Positions 46,625 through 56,035 of a stretch of 64,000 bases of DNA are shown here, piece by piece. Each line of letters opens with the position of its first letter. Within the stretch, counting starts at the first letter, position 1. The notes beneath the pieces were generated by a model, which was not told the DNA's origin, did no database searches, and saw only the letters and a list, made by a program, of their open reading frames with translations. The position numbers and the translations under genes were made by a program. Origin of the DNA: Comamonas sp. KCTC 72670 (GTDB lineage Bacteria > Myxococcota > Myxococcia > Myxococcales > Myxococcaceae); contig BNCN01000008.1 in the NCBI GenBank assembly GCA_014656495.1, positions 432,825 through 496,824 on the forward strand, written 5' to 3'.

Positions 46625-47722
46625 TCAGAACCGTCCCGCCAGTGACAAGCCCTTGCCACCCTGCGGCGTGGTGAGCGGCGCCAGCGTCACCTGCGGCGCA
46701 TCCGGTGCATCGAAGTTGCGCGTGAGGTACGTGGTGAGCGCCAGCCCGCCGAGCACGCCGATGCCGCTGCCAATGAGGATGGCGTCTCCCGCGTCATTGC
46801 CCGCGGTGAGGTAGACGGCGCTCGCGCCCACCAGCCCGCCGAGGATACCGCCCGCGTCGATGATGAGCATGCGGCCCCGGGACACCTCCACGTACTTCGA
46901 CAGGATGGCCATGGAGAGGATGCCGGCGGCGGTGGCGCCCAGCTCGGCGCCGAAGAAGGCTCGCGTGTCGGTGCTGTCCGCGGTCCCCAGAAACAGCGCT
47001 GTCACCACGCCGGCCCAGAGTCCACCGGAGTTGGCGAGTGACACCTGCCCCGATGTGGGGCTCACGAAGTGCGCCAGCAGGACGCCCACGCCGGTGAAGC
47101 CCGCGCCTCCGAGGACGGCCGCGCCCAGGGCATCGTTGTCATTCAGGTCGAGCGCGAGCAGCGACGCGACCCCGAACCAGAAGCCCCACACGGTGCCGGA
47201 GTTGATGACAGCGGCCTGCCCGTCCGTGATGCCTCCGCGTGTGAGCAGCAGGGAGCTCGCGGCGCCCGCGCCCGCGCCCAGCAGTGACACGGCGGCGTAG
47301 CCCTGACCGCTGCAGTCACCAATGGCGCACAGGAGGACACCCTGCGCGGCGCCGTGCAGCGTCTGCACCACGACCAGCGAGGCACGCGCGGCGTTGGAGC
47401 GCGGCTCCTTGCCCACGGTGCTCGCGGCCGCGGTGGCCAATCGCCCACCGGGCTGGAGCCGGGCCTGGGTGAGCCGGACGAACTCGCCAGCATAGGGGTG
47501 CTGCGGGCAACGGGCGAGGACCTGCTCGAACAGCCTCATCGCCTTCGTGTCATTGCCGCTCACGAGCGCGTCGAAGCCCGCCTGGTACTCGGCTTCGACG
47601 TCGGGCGCGCACGCGTCGGCCGAGGACATCAGCGGTGGCGCGGTGACGGTCTCGGAGGGCGGCGGAGCCTCCATCGACTGGGCCGATACCGTGGCGAGCA
47701 GCAGGAGCGTGGCGAGCGTCAT
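46625..47722 (-). CDS. Exported TPR-like protein with glycine-rich hydrophobic domain
   Basis: 365 residues from the ATG at 47722; a GTG at 47734 is in frame too. LATLLLLATVSAQ is a signal peptide. A TPR-like helix pair follows (EYQAGFDALVSGNDTKAMRL, FEQVLARCPQHPYAGEFVRL), then a long Gly/Ala/Leu-rich hydrophobic region (about 120-345) with roughly eight weak membrane-like segments such as GAALGGAGFTGVGVLLAHFV. This build recurs in myxobacteria but I know no function for it. It converges with the SDR gene, 5 bases apart. Confidence 0.72.
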   Translation of the reverse strand: MTLATLLLLATVSAQSMEAPPPSETVTAPPLMSSADACAPDVEAEYQAGFDALVSGNDTKAMRLFEQVLARCPQHPYAGEFVRLTQARLQPGGRLATAAASTVGKEPRSNAARASLVVVQTLHGAAQGVLLCAIGDCSGQGYAAVSLLGAGAGAASSLLLTRGGITDGQAAVINSGTVWGFWFGVASLLALDLNDNDALGAAVLGGAGFTGVGVLLAHFVSPTSGQVSLANSGGLWAGVVTALFLGTADSTDTRAFFGAELGATAAGILSMAILSKYVEVSRGRMLIIDAGGILGGLVGASAVYLTAGNDAGDAILIGSGIGVLGGLALTTYLTRNFDAPDAPQVTLAPLTTPQGGKGLSLAGRF

Positions 47723-47837
47723 GGCGCACCGCACTGTACGCGAAGCGCGGCGGCGACATGTGACCGTTGGATGGCGCGGCCCTGCCGGGGCCCGTCGCGC
47801 GGTGCGTCAGCGTTGCCGCGCACATAGACCTAGGGGC

Positions 47838-48164
47838 TCAAGGAAAGGCGGTCCGGAGGACGTAGCCCGTGAGCCACAGGCTGAGCGCCGGACTGGGGCC
47901 CATGAGCCACACCCCCGCCGCCACGTAGATCAGGGTCAGCCGGACCGGAGACTTCTCCGTGGCATCGCCGGGAGGCAGGGAGCGAAAGACAAGGTGACCT
48001 GCCCTCCGCATGGCGGCCATGGACAAGAGCCCCAGCCCCACGCCCAGGAGTACGCCAATCCCGTACCTGATGATGCCGCCCCCCGCGAGCTGGGCGCTCG
48101 AGGTGGCCCCTCCGAGCGAGGTGGCCACGGTCATCATGCACAGCATGTCCCACAGACTCACCAT
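47838..48164 (-). CDS. Small membrane protein, three TM segments
   Basis: 108 residues from the ATG at 48164. Segments near 4-20 (WDMLCMMTVATSLGGAT), 28-50 (IIRYGIGVLLGVGLGLLSMA) and 75-105 are hydrophobic. The frame extends upstream to 48335, but those residues (Cys, Trp and Arg rich) look like translated non-coding DNA. No family is recognised, and there is no clear ribosome site, so confidence is moderate. Confidence 0.5.
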   Translation of the reverse strand: MVSLWDMLCMMTVATSLGGATSSAQLAGGGIIRYGIGVLLGVGLGLLSMAAMRRAGHLVFRSLPPGDATEKSPVRLTLIYVAAGVWLMGPSPALSLWLTGYVLRTAFP

Positions 48165-48685
48165 CGCGGCCTCGTCATGGTCAGCGTCGAGGCACCCCAT
48201 GCGATGGCGCGTGAAAGCTCCGTTGCAATCACTGGCATCCCCCCGGTTCAGGCTCCAACGGCGCTTCTGGTGAAGCCAGCCGTAGCGTTCTCGCCGTACG
48301 TCGCTGCAAGGGGCACACCAGAGACGGAGCGCCACGGCGCAGCGAGCCTCTCCAGGACAGTCCCACGCCCAAGTGCGGGTGCGGGCTGCCTCGGCGCGCC
48401 TCGGCGGCGTGTCATCGTGTCACGCGGTGTTGCCCGCACCGTGACACGTGCATCCTCCAGGCCGCGCTCCACGCTTCAAGCAGGGGCAGCGCGAACACAG
48501 GCGCTGTCGTCATCAGACCCGTCCTCGGCGCGGCCAACGTGGCCATGTGCTCGCGAGGGTCCAGCGCACACCGAATCAAGCGCGCAGACCCAACGGACCT
48601 CGCGTCGGCCCCCGGCAAACGTGACCTCGAACTCGAGGGGCCCGCGCACCTGATGGCGTGTGCGCAGGCCCCGCCGGACCTCGCG
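48165..48685. other. 521-base gap without a convincing gene
   Basis: Between the small membrane gene and the VIT/vWA gene no frame shows coding-like amino-acid use. It contains an inverted repeat GTGTCACG (48417-48424) / CGTGACAC (48440-48447) with a 15-base loop, which could be a terminator for the VIT/vWA message or a binding site, and a 12-base word GGACCTCGCGTC repeated near 48596 and 48674. I see no RNA gene. Confidence 0.45.
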
Positions 48686-51307
48686 TCAGCGCGCGGCCAG
48701 TGTGTCCACGTGCTCGCGCAGGGCGACTTCATTGCCCAGCCTGCCGCTGAGGCCGGTCAGCGGCTTCGCGGCCTGCTCGATGCGGCCCCGGGTGCGCGGG
48801 CCCGCCGAGGCCAGCCAGGCCACGCCCAGCGCCAGCTCCGCCACCTCCGCGTCGCCGCTGAGGTTGGAGGCCAGGGCCAGCAGCGCCTCGACCGCCTTCT
48901 TCACCTGCGCGCCGTGCAGCGGGTGGTTGCTGGTGATGCCCTCGCGCAGCAGCGTCAGCAGGGCCAGCGCGGTGGCGCGAGCCTGCCGCACGGGCTCCGA
49001 GCCCGCGCCGCTGCCATCCCAGAGGCCATTGGCGAGCTGCCGCCGGAGCAGGTCCTCCGCGCTCGCGTGGCTGTCGCTGGCGACGGACGGCGCCCCCTCG
49101 AGCATCGCGTCGTCATCAGGGCTCATGAGGCGCTCTTCTTCCGCGAACCCATCGGCCGGCATGGGCTCCGGAGCGGGCGCCCCGCCGAAGATGCCGGAGA
49201 GGAATCCGCCCTTCTTCTTGGAGGCCTTGCTCTGCTCCCGCATCTCGAGCCGGTCGCGCTTGCGCTCGACGGCCTCGGACTCCTTGGGCGCTGGAGCGCT
49301 GCGATACGCCGGGGCCCCCAGCGAGGGCGCGGGAGCAGGAGGAGGGGGCGGAGCGGCGGCACCGGGAGCCGCGGCGCCGCGCCGCAGCCGACTCGGCGCA
49401 CCGACGGGGACCGCGGGCACCGCACCCGGGGCCGGATAAGGCATCCCCTGGCCTCTTCCCCCCGCGGAGGTGTTGCGCATGTCCTCGCTCTTCTGCGCCC
49501 CGAACATCGCCCAGCCCGCGGGCGCGTTCACCGGGACGACGCGCGTCTCGGCCTGCTCCGACGTCCGCCGCTCACCCGTGCGCTCCTCCACGACGACGAA
49601 CGACGTGTACCGGGTGACAATCTGGTGCGCGACGGCGAGGTCGATGATGCGCTGCTTCATGGACTCCGCGCGGCGTCCGGTGAGCTGCGCGGCCTCCCAG
49701 CTCCGGATGCGCTCGGCGGCCCACAACTTCTCCACCGCGGGCCGGTCCGACACGGCGGGCAGGTCCACGCGAACGGTGAGCGCGAACGGCTCCCGCCCCG
49801 AGCGCCCGCGCAGCGTCACCGTGCCCGCCCCTGGCGCGGCGTAGCGGCCCAGCAGCGTCCAGGGCACACCATCGATGAGGGGCGGCAGCTCGGCGGGGGC
49901 CAGCTCCGAGCACTCCACGCCGTCGAAGCGGACCTCCAGCTCGGAGACGCGGGGCGCGAGCGCGCGGGAGAACTGCGCCACCACCTTGTCGTCGATGCGC
50001 TCGCCCGGGTGGATGAACTCCACCGCGCCGCCCGTCTGCTTCGCCATGTCCCGAAGCAGCACGTCACTGACGTTGGTGCCGATTCCAAACGAGTACACGC
50101 GCGCCGACTTCCGGTCCGCGAGCACGGCCTGCAGGATTTCGCTCTCGTTGCCCACCTGGCCGTCCGTGAGCAGCACCACCACGCCGTCGGGGACGGCCTG
50201 CACTGCGGCCTTCATGGGGGCGAGCAGCTCCGTGCCGCCCAGGGGACGCAGCGCCGCCACCCACTGGTCCGCCTGCTCCAGCGTGCGCTGGGAGAAGGGG
50301 ACGGGCTGGGGCTGGAACGTGGTGAAGCCGCTCTCGAACGCGATGATGTTGAACCGGTCGCCTTCGCGCAGGTGGCGCAGGCACAGCCGGAGCGCGGCCT
50401 GGGCCTGGGGCAGGCTCTCCCCGTCCATGGAGCCGGAGACATCCACGGCGAACACGACCTCCTGCTTCGGCGGCGCGGAGGCCATGCCCAGCAGGTCCGG
50501 CACCACCGTGAGCGCGAAGGTGCCCGGGCCGTCTCCGCCCTTGCGGTGGGTGACGAGCGGGGTGAACACCGCGCTGCTGTCGGGGCTGCGCAGGTTGAGC
50601 ACCAGGTCCCGGTCCAGGGAGACCTCGCCCCGCGAGAAGCCGACGCGCACGCGCGAGCCCTCCTCCCGGGTGACGGTGACGGCGTGGGACGGGCTCTCCA
50701 CCGTGACCTCGCGGCCCAGGTCCACGAGCAGGTCCATGCGCAGGCCGTAGCTCACCTGGCCCACGGGCGGGGTGATGCGGTCCGCGTCCGGCACCTGGGA
50801 CGTGGGCTCTTCACGGCCGTGCGCGGTGCGGTCGCCGGTGGGCTTGCCGGGGATGTAGCGGGGCGCCACCAGCGTGGGGAGCATCCAGCGGACGCTGCCC
50901 TCCTCGGCGGTGACGGCCTGGAGGAACTCCACCTCCACCACCGTCTCCTCGCCGGGCAGCAGGTTGCCCACCTGCGCGGTGAAGACGTTGCGGCGCTCCT
51001 CGTCCAGCAGCGCCGCGCCATGGCCGTCGGTGATGGCGTTGTCGTAGGTGCGGAAGGCCTCCTCGCGCTCCTTCACGACCCCTTCGACGCGGCGGCCGGC
51101 GCACGTCATGGAGAAGGCGGAGAGGGTGCCATCCGAGGGCAGCGGGAAGACGTAGACGGCCTCCACCGGGCGCTTCTCGTCGTTGCGGTAGCGCTGCCGC
51201 ACGCGAACGCGCGCATGCCCGCCGAGCAGCTCACCCGTGACCTCGACACCCTGGAGAGGAACCTGCGCGCCGTGCTTCGTGTACAGCCCTACGTGCTCGT
51301 GGGTCAT
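48686..51307 (-). CDS. VIT and von Willebrand A domain protein
   Basis: 873 residues, no signal peptide. An N-terminal VIT domain (about 10-140) has ARVRVRQRYRNDEKRPVEAV, YVFPLPSDGTLSAFSM and RTYDNAITDGHGAALLDEE. The vWA domain (about 280-460) has an intact metal site: AVDVSGSMDGES, GGTELLAPM and LLTDGQVGNE. A beta-rich middle, a Pro/Ala low-complexity stretch (about 625-665), a basic patch and a helical C-terminus follow. VIT-vWA proteins resemble inter-alpha-trypsin inhibitor heavy chains; their bacterial role is unclear. It begins 2 bases after the MerR gene stop, so it is part of a two-gene operon controlled by that regulator. Confidence 0.92.
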   Translation of the reverse strand: MTHEHVGLYTKHGAQVPLQGVEVTGELLGGHARVRVRQRYRNDEKRPVEAVYVFPLPSDGTLSAFSMTCAGRRVEGVVKEREEAFRTYDNAITDGHGAALLDEERRNVFTAQVGNLLPGEETVVEVEFLQAVTAEEGSVRWMLPTLVAPRYIPGKPTGDRTAHGREEPTSQVPDADRITPPVGQVSYGLRMDLLVDLGREVTVESPSHAVTVTREEGSRVRVGFSRGEVSLDRDLVLNLRSPDSSAVFTPLVTHRKGGDGPGTFALTVVPDLLGMASAPPKQEVVFAVDVSGSMDGESLPQAQAALRLCLRHLREGDRFNIIAFESGFTTFQPQPVPFSQRTLEQADQWVAALRPLGGTELLAPMKAAVQAVPDGVVVLLTDGQVGNESEILQAVLADRKSARVYSFGIGTNVSDVLLRDMAKQTGGAVEFIHPGERIDDKVVAQFSRALAPRVSELEVRFDGVECSELAPAELPPLIDGVPWTLLGRYAAPGAGTVTLRGRSGREPFALTVRVDLPAVSDRPAVEKLWAAERIRSWEAAQLTGRRAESMKQRIIDLAVAHQIVTRYTSFVVVEERTGERRTSEQAETRVVPVNAPAGWAMFGAQKSEDMRNTSAGGRGQGMPYPAPGAVPAVPVGAPSRLRRGAAAPGAAAPPPPPAPAPSLGAPAYRSAPAPKESEAVERKRDRLEMREQSKASKKKGGFLSGIFGGAPAPEPMPADGFAEEERLMSPDDDAMLEGAPSVASDSHASAEDLLRRQLANGLWDGSGAGSEPVRQARATALALLTLLREGITSNHPLHGAQVKKAVEALLALASNLSGDAEVAELALGVAWLASAGPRTRGRIEQAAKPLTGLSGRLGNEVALREHVDTLAAR

Positions 51308-51309
51308 GG

Positions 51310-51801
51310 CTATTCCTTTTCCTGAAACTCAGCGATGAGGGCGCGAACACGTTCCGCGAGCGCCCGGGTCTTCGTGTCCGCTGCTTCCGAGACGTGCAAC
51401 TCCAGCCCTGGGAGCAGCGCCCAGCGCTCGTAACGATTCAGCCCCGCGTCCGGTCTGCGAGCCGTGGGTTTGGGCGCCACCGAGGGAGGCGCCGCCGCCG
51501 GCTGTGCGTACACGGGGGGCGTGGGTGTGGCGTCCGAGTCGGCGAGCTGTCGCAGCTCATCGAGGCTCAGTCGCTGCAGCTCCACCTGGATGGCGTCCAG
51601 GGGAAGAAACCGCGCCTGCAGGACGCGGATGGCCTTGAGCCGGACGAGGTGCTCCTCCCCGTACACGGTGTCCGGGCCCCGGAAGGGCGGCGCGGGAAGC
51701 AGCCCGCGTTGGACGTAGTAGCGCACCGTGCGCGACGAGACGCCCACCGCCTCGGCCAGCTCCGCCAGCTTCCATTCGGTCTGTGTCTTCGGCGTGCTCA
51801 C
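51310..51801 (-). CDS. MerR-family transcriptional regulator
   Basis: 163 residues from the GTG at 51801; the ATG at 51825 adds eight residues. EWKLAELAEAVGVSSRTVRYYVQRGLLPAP is the MerR winged helix, seen here as LAELAEAVGVSSRTVRYYV, then TVYGEEHLVRLKAIRVLQAR and a helix with LQRLSLDELRQLAD. A Pro/Ala linker and a short helical C-terminus without ligand Cys follow. Neither start has a ribosome site, but TTGACA and TACTGT lie so that transcription would begin at about 51802, making a leaderless GTG start plausible. It is followed directly by the VIT/vWA gene, its probable target, and a palindrome of the right size lies upstream. Confidence 0.88.
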   Translation of the reverse strand: MSTPKTQTEWKLAELAEAVGVSSRTVRYYVQRGLLPAPPFRGPDTVYGEEHLVRLKAIRVLQARFLPLDAIQVELQRLSLDELRQLADSDATPTPPVYAQPAAAPPSVAPKPTARRPDAGLNRYERWALLPGLELHVSEAADTKTRALAERVRALIAEFQEKE

Positions 51802-51808
51802 GAGACAG

Positions 51809-51847
51809 ACAGTAGGACTCGCCATTGACACTGTCAAGTCGACAGTG
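51809..51847 (-). promoter_or_regulatory. MerR operon promoter and 19-base palindrome
   Basis: On the minus strand TTGACA (51837-51832), a perfect -35 box, and TACTGT (51814-51809) are 17 bases apart. The palindrome CACTGTC-AAGTC-GACAGTG (51829-51847) covers the -35 region. Further GACAGT/ACTGTC half-sites lie at 51808-51813, 51903-51908 and 51943-51948. This fits autoregulation by the MerR protein. Confidence 0.55.
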
Positions 51848-52036
51848 GTGATTTGGCACCGGGGCTGTCCGGAGCGTGTTGGCGCAGTGTGACGCACATC
51901 TCGACAGTTCCGGTGCCGAGTCTCGCCACCTGTCCTCTCCCCACTGTCACGACCCGGCGAGGCGCCGAGGGGCCGCCCTGGGAGCGGCGCGGCGGAGCGG
52001 TTGCGTCATCCGAGGTGGGATGGAACTTAAGGGGAC

Positions 52037-52522
52037 ATGACTGGCGGCACGGAAATCGTGGACCTCTCTTCCATCCGGCTCATCGGCACGGCGGTGACGC
52101 CGGCGGTGATGGTGTCGGCGTGTGGCATCGTGGCGACGGGGTTGGACAACCAGATTGCGCGCATGACGTCGCGCATCCGGGAGATGACGCGGGAGTGGCG
52201 CCTGCTCCCGGAGGGGCACGTCCGGCGCGGCCTGCTCCGTCAGGAGGTGGCCATCCTGGACCGCCGGCACGCCATCCTCGCCCGGGCCATCGGCTTCACC
52301 TACACGGCGCTGCTGGCCTTCGTGGTGACGTCGCTGCTGTACCTGACGAAGCGGCAGACGCAGCTCCCCGAGGCCCTGCCGGTGGTGTCCTTCTCCGTGG
52401 GCGTGGTGCTGCTCGGCGCGACGGCGCTGCTGGTGCTGGCCTCGCTGCGGCTGAGCCGGCGGGCCATCAAGCTGGAGCGGCAGGAGCTCTTCGACGAATC
52501 GCTCCCGCCGCCCGTCTCCTAG
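52037..52522 (+). CDS. DUF2721 family membrane protein
   Basis: 161 residues. RLIGTAVTPAVMVSACGIVA begins with the first membrane segment, followed by LDNQIARMTSRIREMTREWR, a cytoplasmic helical stretch, and two more membrane helices (ARAIGFTYTALLAFVVTSLL and VSFSVGVVLLGATALLVLAS). This is the DUF2721 layout. Function is unknown. Its 5' region shares the half-site cluster with the divergent MerR gene; it converges with the slipin gene, 6 bases apart. Confidence 0.85.
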   Translation: MTGGTEIVDLSSIRLIGTAVTPAVMVSACGIVATGLDNQIARMTSRIREMTREWRLLPEGHVRRGLLRQEVAILDRRHAILARAIGFTYTALLAFVVTSLLYLTKRQTQLPEALPVVSFSVGVVLLGATALLVLASLRLSRRAIKLERQELFDESLPPPVS

Positions 52523-52528
52523 CCGCTG

Positions 52529-53371
52529 TCAGGACAGCCCACCCGCCGGAGGGCCTTCCTCGTCCTCCGCGTCGCCGTAGTGATTCGCGTGTTCGTCATC
52601 GGCCTGCTCCAGGCGGGCCTTCACGCCCCCGAGCGTGCGCAGCAGGTCGAGCGGGATGGGCAGGATGGTGTGGTTTCCGCCGGTGGTGATCTCCACCAGC
52701 GTCTGGAGGTAGCGCAGCTGGAGGGTGGCCGGGTAGCGGCTGAGGACCTTGGCGGCCATGGAGAGCTTCTCGGCGGCCTGGTGTTCACCCTCGGCGGCGA
52801 TGATTTTCGCGCGGCGCTCGCGCTCGGCTTCGGCCTGCCGCGCGATGGCCCGCTGCATCTCCGAGGGCAGGTCGATGTGCTTCACCTCCACGTTGGACAC
52901 CTTGACGCCCCACGGGTCGGTGCGTGCGTCGAGCACCTGTTGAATCTCGTGGTTGATGCGGTCGCGCTCGGAGAGGAGCTGGTCCAGGTCCACCTGGCCC
53001 AGGATGGAGCGCAGCGTCGTCTGGGCGAGCTGGCTGGTGGCATAGAGGTAGTCCTCCACCTGGAGCACGGCCTTGTCCGCGTGGATGACGCGGAAGTAGA
53101 CGACGGCGTTGACCTTCACGCTCACGTTGTCCCGCGTGATGACGTCCTGCGGGGGCACGTCCCGCGCCACGGTGCGCAGGTCGATGATGACCATGCGCTC
53201 CACGAAGGGGATGAGCCAGCGGAAGCCCGCGCGTTTGAGGCCCACGAAGCGCCCGAGCCGGAACACCACGCCGTTCTGGTACTCGTTGACGACGCGCACG
53301 CCGGACAGGAACAGCATGAAGAGGATGGCGAGGGGGATGAGCAGTCCGAGCAGCCCGGTCAGTTGCATCAT
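52529..53371 (-). CDS. Slipin (SPFH/band-7 membrane protein)
   Basis: 280 residues. An N-terminal membrane hairpin ([19 protein letters not shown]) then the band-7 domain: [51 protein letters not shown] and [20 protein letters not shown] with a coiled helix rich in Ala and Glu. These oligomerise on membranes and are cleaved or organised together with NfeD. Its start overlaps the nfeD stop by 4 bases (ATGA), the standard nfeD-slipin pairing. Confidence 0.93.
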   Translation of the reverse strand: MMQLTGLLGLLIPLAILFMLFLSGVRVVNEYQNGVVFRLGRFVGLKRAGFRWLIPFVERMVIIDLRTVARDVPPQDVITRDNVSVKVNAVVYFRVIHADKAVLQVEDYLYATSQLAQTTLRSILGQVDLDQLLSERDRINHEIQQVLDARTDPWGVKVSNVEVKHIDLPSEMQRAIARQAEAERERRAKIIAAEGEHQAAEKLSMAAKVLSRYPATLQLRYLQTLVEITTGGNHTILPIPLDLLRTLGGVKARLEQADDEHANHYGDAEDEEGPPAGGLS

Positions 53372-54723
53372 GTCGGTACCTCGTCGACGAAGAGGGTGAG
53401 TCCTTCCATGCCGCGCACCACCACGTGCGCGCCGGAGCGGATGGGCGTGGAGGAGGTCGCGCGCCAGCGCTCTCCATGGACGAACACCTCGCCGTTCTGA
53501 GGTGTGACCTGCGCCAGCGCGGTGCCGTGTTCACCCACGAGCCCCAGGTCGCCGCCCCGCTGGGGGAGCCGCCGCGTCTGCGCGCTTCGATAGGCGATGT
53601 AGGCCGCCGCGCCCGCGAGCGCCACGGTGGTGGGCACCAGCCACGTCCACGACACCTGGAAGGAGCGGTCCACGAACCACGCCGGGTCGAGGCGGTCCAC
53701 GAGGAACAGTCCGCCCAGCCCGAGCAGCACCACCCCGGCGGCGCCCAGGAGGCCGCTGGTGACGAACAGCTCCGCGATGATGAGGGCGGCGCCCAGCATC
53801 ATCAGCACCACGGCGCCCACGCGGACCGGCAGCGCGGAGGAGGCCACCAGCGCGAGCACGAGCGCCACGCCACCGATGAGGCCAGGAACGATGCCACCCG
53901 GATGGGACAGCTCCACCACCAGCCCCAGCGCGGCCAGGAGGAACAGCAGGTAGACGATGCCGGGATTGGCGAGCGCGTGGAGCACGCGCTGCGACAGGCT
54001 CGGCGCCAACTCGACGAGGTGTGCATCGCGCGTGGACAGACGCACGGACTCGCCGCCCGCCACGGTGACCCGCCGTCCATCCGCTTGCGCCAGGAAGTCG
54101 GCCTCTGTGGGCGCTTCGTACTCCACCACGCGCAAGGTGCGGGCCTGTCCGGCGGAGACGCTGACGCTGTCGCGCACGGCGGAGGCGGCCCACTCCACGT
54201 TGCGTCCGCGCTGCTGGGCGATGCTCTCCGCGAAGGCGACGGCGTCGTTCTCCACCTTTCGCGCCAGTTGCGCTCCGCCCGCCGCTTCCGGGTCCTGTCC
54301 GCTGATGCCCACCACGGGGTGCGCGGCACCGATGTTGGTCCCCGGCGCCATGGCCGCGACGTTGGAGGCCAGGGTGATGAAGACGCCCGCGCTGCCGGCG
54401 TGAGCGCCCGATGGTCCAACCCAGACGAGCACGGGCAGGGGGGACGCGAGGAAGGTGCGGACGATGGCGCGCGTGGCCTCCAGCGAGCCACCGGGTGTGT
54501 CGAGCCTCACCAGGAGCGCGTCGTGCCCCGCTGCTTCGGCGCGCGCCACGCAGTCGGACAGGTAGCTGCTGGCGCCCAGGTCCACCACGCCGACCAGCTC
54601 GCAGCGGGCCACGACAGGCCGGGGACTGGCGACGGGCGCCTCCGACGCGGCCGCGAGCAGGCTGGCCATCAGCATGCACAGCAGCGCTGGGCCGGTGCGT
54701 CGCCATCGACGCTGGCGCGGCAT
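53368..54723 (-). CDS. nfeD: NfeD-family membrane serine protease
   Basis: 451 residues. Signal peptide ([17 protein letters not shown]), then a ClpP-like protease domain with [19 protein letters not shown], nucleophile Ser in [12 protein letters not shown] and general-base Lys in [20 protein letters not shown]; four or five membrane helices (about 255-375); and a C-terminal OB-fold ([20 protein letters not shown]). The full-length form cleaves partner slipin near its hydrophobic end. Catalytic Ser and Lys are present. It starts one base after the treT stop. Confidence 0.92.
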   Translation of the reverse strand: MPRQRRWRRTGPALLCMLMASLLAAASEAPVASPRPVVARCELVGVVDLGASSYLSDCVARAEAAGHDALLVRLDTPGGSLEATRAIVRTFLASPLPVLVWVGPSGAHAGSAGVFITLASNVAAMAPGTNIGAAHPVVGISGQDPEAAGGAQLARKVENDAVAFAESIAQQRGRNVEWAASAVRDSVSVSAGQARTLRVVEYEAPTEADFLAQADGRRVTVAGGESVRLSTRDAHLVELAPSLSQRVLHALANPGIVYLLFLLAALGLVVELSHPGGIVPGLIGGVALVLALVASSALPVRVGAVVLMMLGAALIIAELFVTSGLLGAAGVVLLGLGGLFLVDRLDPAWFVDRSFQVSWTWLVPTTVALAGAAAYIAYRSAQTRRLPQRGGDLGLVGEHGTALAQVTPQNGEVFVHGERWRATSSTPIRSGAHVVVRGMEGLTLFVDEVPT

Positions 54724-54724
54724 C

Positions 54725-56035
54725 TCACACCCCCTGGAGGTTCGCGGCCGAGAAGGACGCGGGAACGATGCCGCGCGGCGGCAGCGGGCGCACGGAGGCC
54801 AGATGTTTGAGCAGGCGCAGGTGGTCCACGAGCAGCCGCGGCATCAGGAAGTGTTGCCGCACGTGTTCGTGACCGCGGGCGCCCAGCAACTGGGCTTCCT
54901 CGGGGTGGCGCAGCAGGTGGAGCATGGCCTCGGCGCACTCCTCCACGGTGTCCACGAGGATGCCGCCGGTGTCGTCGGGCATCTGGAGCGGGATGCCGCC
55001 CACGCGTCCTCCGACGACGGGGGTGCCCTTCCACAGCGTCTCCGAGACGACGAGCCCGAAGCCCTCGCGAACGGACTTCTGGACGACGACGTCCGACAGG
55101 GCTTGGAGCGCGTTGACCTCGATGTTCCCCACGCCGACGAGGTTGGTGAGGATGTGGATGAGGCTGTCGCCCGCGGTGGCGGCGCGAAGCTCCTCGTACA
55201 CGCTCCAGCCTTCGGGGTCATCCAGGGCCAGCGAGCCCGCGAGCGCGAGCTGCAGGTCCGGCACGTGGGGGCGCACGCGCTGGTATGCGCGGACGACGCC
55301 GAGCGGGTCCTTCCACCGGTCGAAGCGGCTGACCTGGGTGACGAGGGGCCGGTGGGTTCGGATGCCAATCCACTCCAGCACGTCGCGCGCGAGCCGCTCC
55401 GGCAGCGGGTGGTTCTTGGGGCTGAGCGGGTCGATGGAGGGCGCGTAGATGCGCACGTCGGAGATGGGGAGCTGGGGCGGCACGAACTCCCGCAGGGTGA
55501 AGATGGCCGCGTCGTACGCGTGCAGGTAGGGGGCCAGGAAGTCCCAGAACGTGGGGTTGGGGTGTGAGGTGTCGATGTGGCAGCGCCATATCCAGCGCGT
55601 GTCCAGGTGGGGGCTGAGCGCGGCGAGCACGGCGGGCTGAGGATCGTGGACGAAGACGAAGTCGTAGTTCTCCGAGTCCGACACGAGCCGCTGCGCGTTG
55701 AGCTGCGCGTTGGCCAGGTACGTGGCCTTCTCGGATTCGGTGAGCGCGCCGGGGGCGCCTTGCAGGCCGTTGTGGATGCGCTTGGTGACCTGGAAGAAGG
55801 CTTCATCGCCGTGGATGAGCTTCCAGTCCGTGACGATGCCCAGGTCGTTGTAGAGAGGGACCAGGGAGCGGAGGAGCTCGGAGACGCCGCCGCCGTAGGG
55901 GGTGGCGCTCAGGTGCATGCACCGGGCGCCTCGGAGCTCCTCGGACAGGTGGTGCAGGGCGTCCAGGTCCGAATCGGGGGCGATTCCGCGATAGGTGGCA
56001 AGCGAACGCTTGCCGACGTCCACGACGTCCAGCAT
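54725..56035 (-). CDS. treT: TreT-like trehalose synthase (GT4 glycosyltransferase)
   Basis: 436 residues from the ATG at 56035 (GAGG upstream). LDVVDVGKRSLATYRGIAPD, then LRGARCMHLSATPYGGGVSE and FFQVTKRIHNGLQG are the TreT N-terminal landmarks; the GT4 donor lobe follows with QVSRFDRWKDPLGVVRAY and VQKSVREGFGLVVSETLWK (E-x7-E site). TreT makes trehalose from NDP-glucose and glucose in the cytoplasm. Trehalose is a known osmoprotectant and spore solute in myxobacteria. It precedes nfeD by a single base, an unusual linkage. Confidence 0.82.
   Translation of the reverse strand: MLDVVDVGKRSLATYRGIAPDSDLDALHHLSEELRGARCMHLSATPYGGGVSELLRSLVPLYNDLGIVTDWKLIHGDEAFFQVTKRIHNGLQGAPGALTESEKATYLANAQLNAQRLVSDSENYDFVFVHDPQPAVLAALSPHLDTRWIWRCHIDTSHPNPTFWDFLAPYLHAYDAAIFTLREFVPPQLPISDVRIYAPSIDPLSPKNHPLPERLARDVLEWIGIRTHRPLVTQVSRFDRWKDPLGVVRAYQRVRPHVPDLQLALAGSLALDDPEGWSVYEELRAATAGDSLIHILTNLVGVGNIEVNALQALSDVVVQKSVREGFGLVVSETLWKGTPVVGGRVGGIPLQMPDDTGGILVDTVEECAEAMLHLLRHPEEAQLLGARGHEHVRQHFLMPRLLVDHLRLLKHLASVRPLPPRGIVPASFSAANLQGV

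Noticed and set aside
48539..51325. 928-residue plus-strand frame opposite the VIT/vWA gene
   Set aside because: His/Arg/Gly-rich shadow; the minus strand has VIT and vWA motifs.
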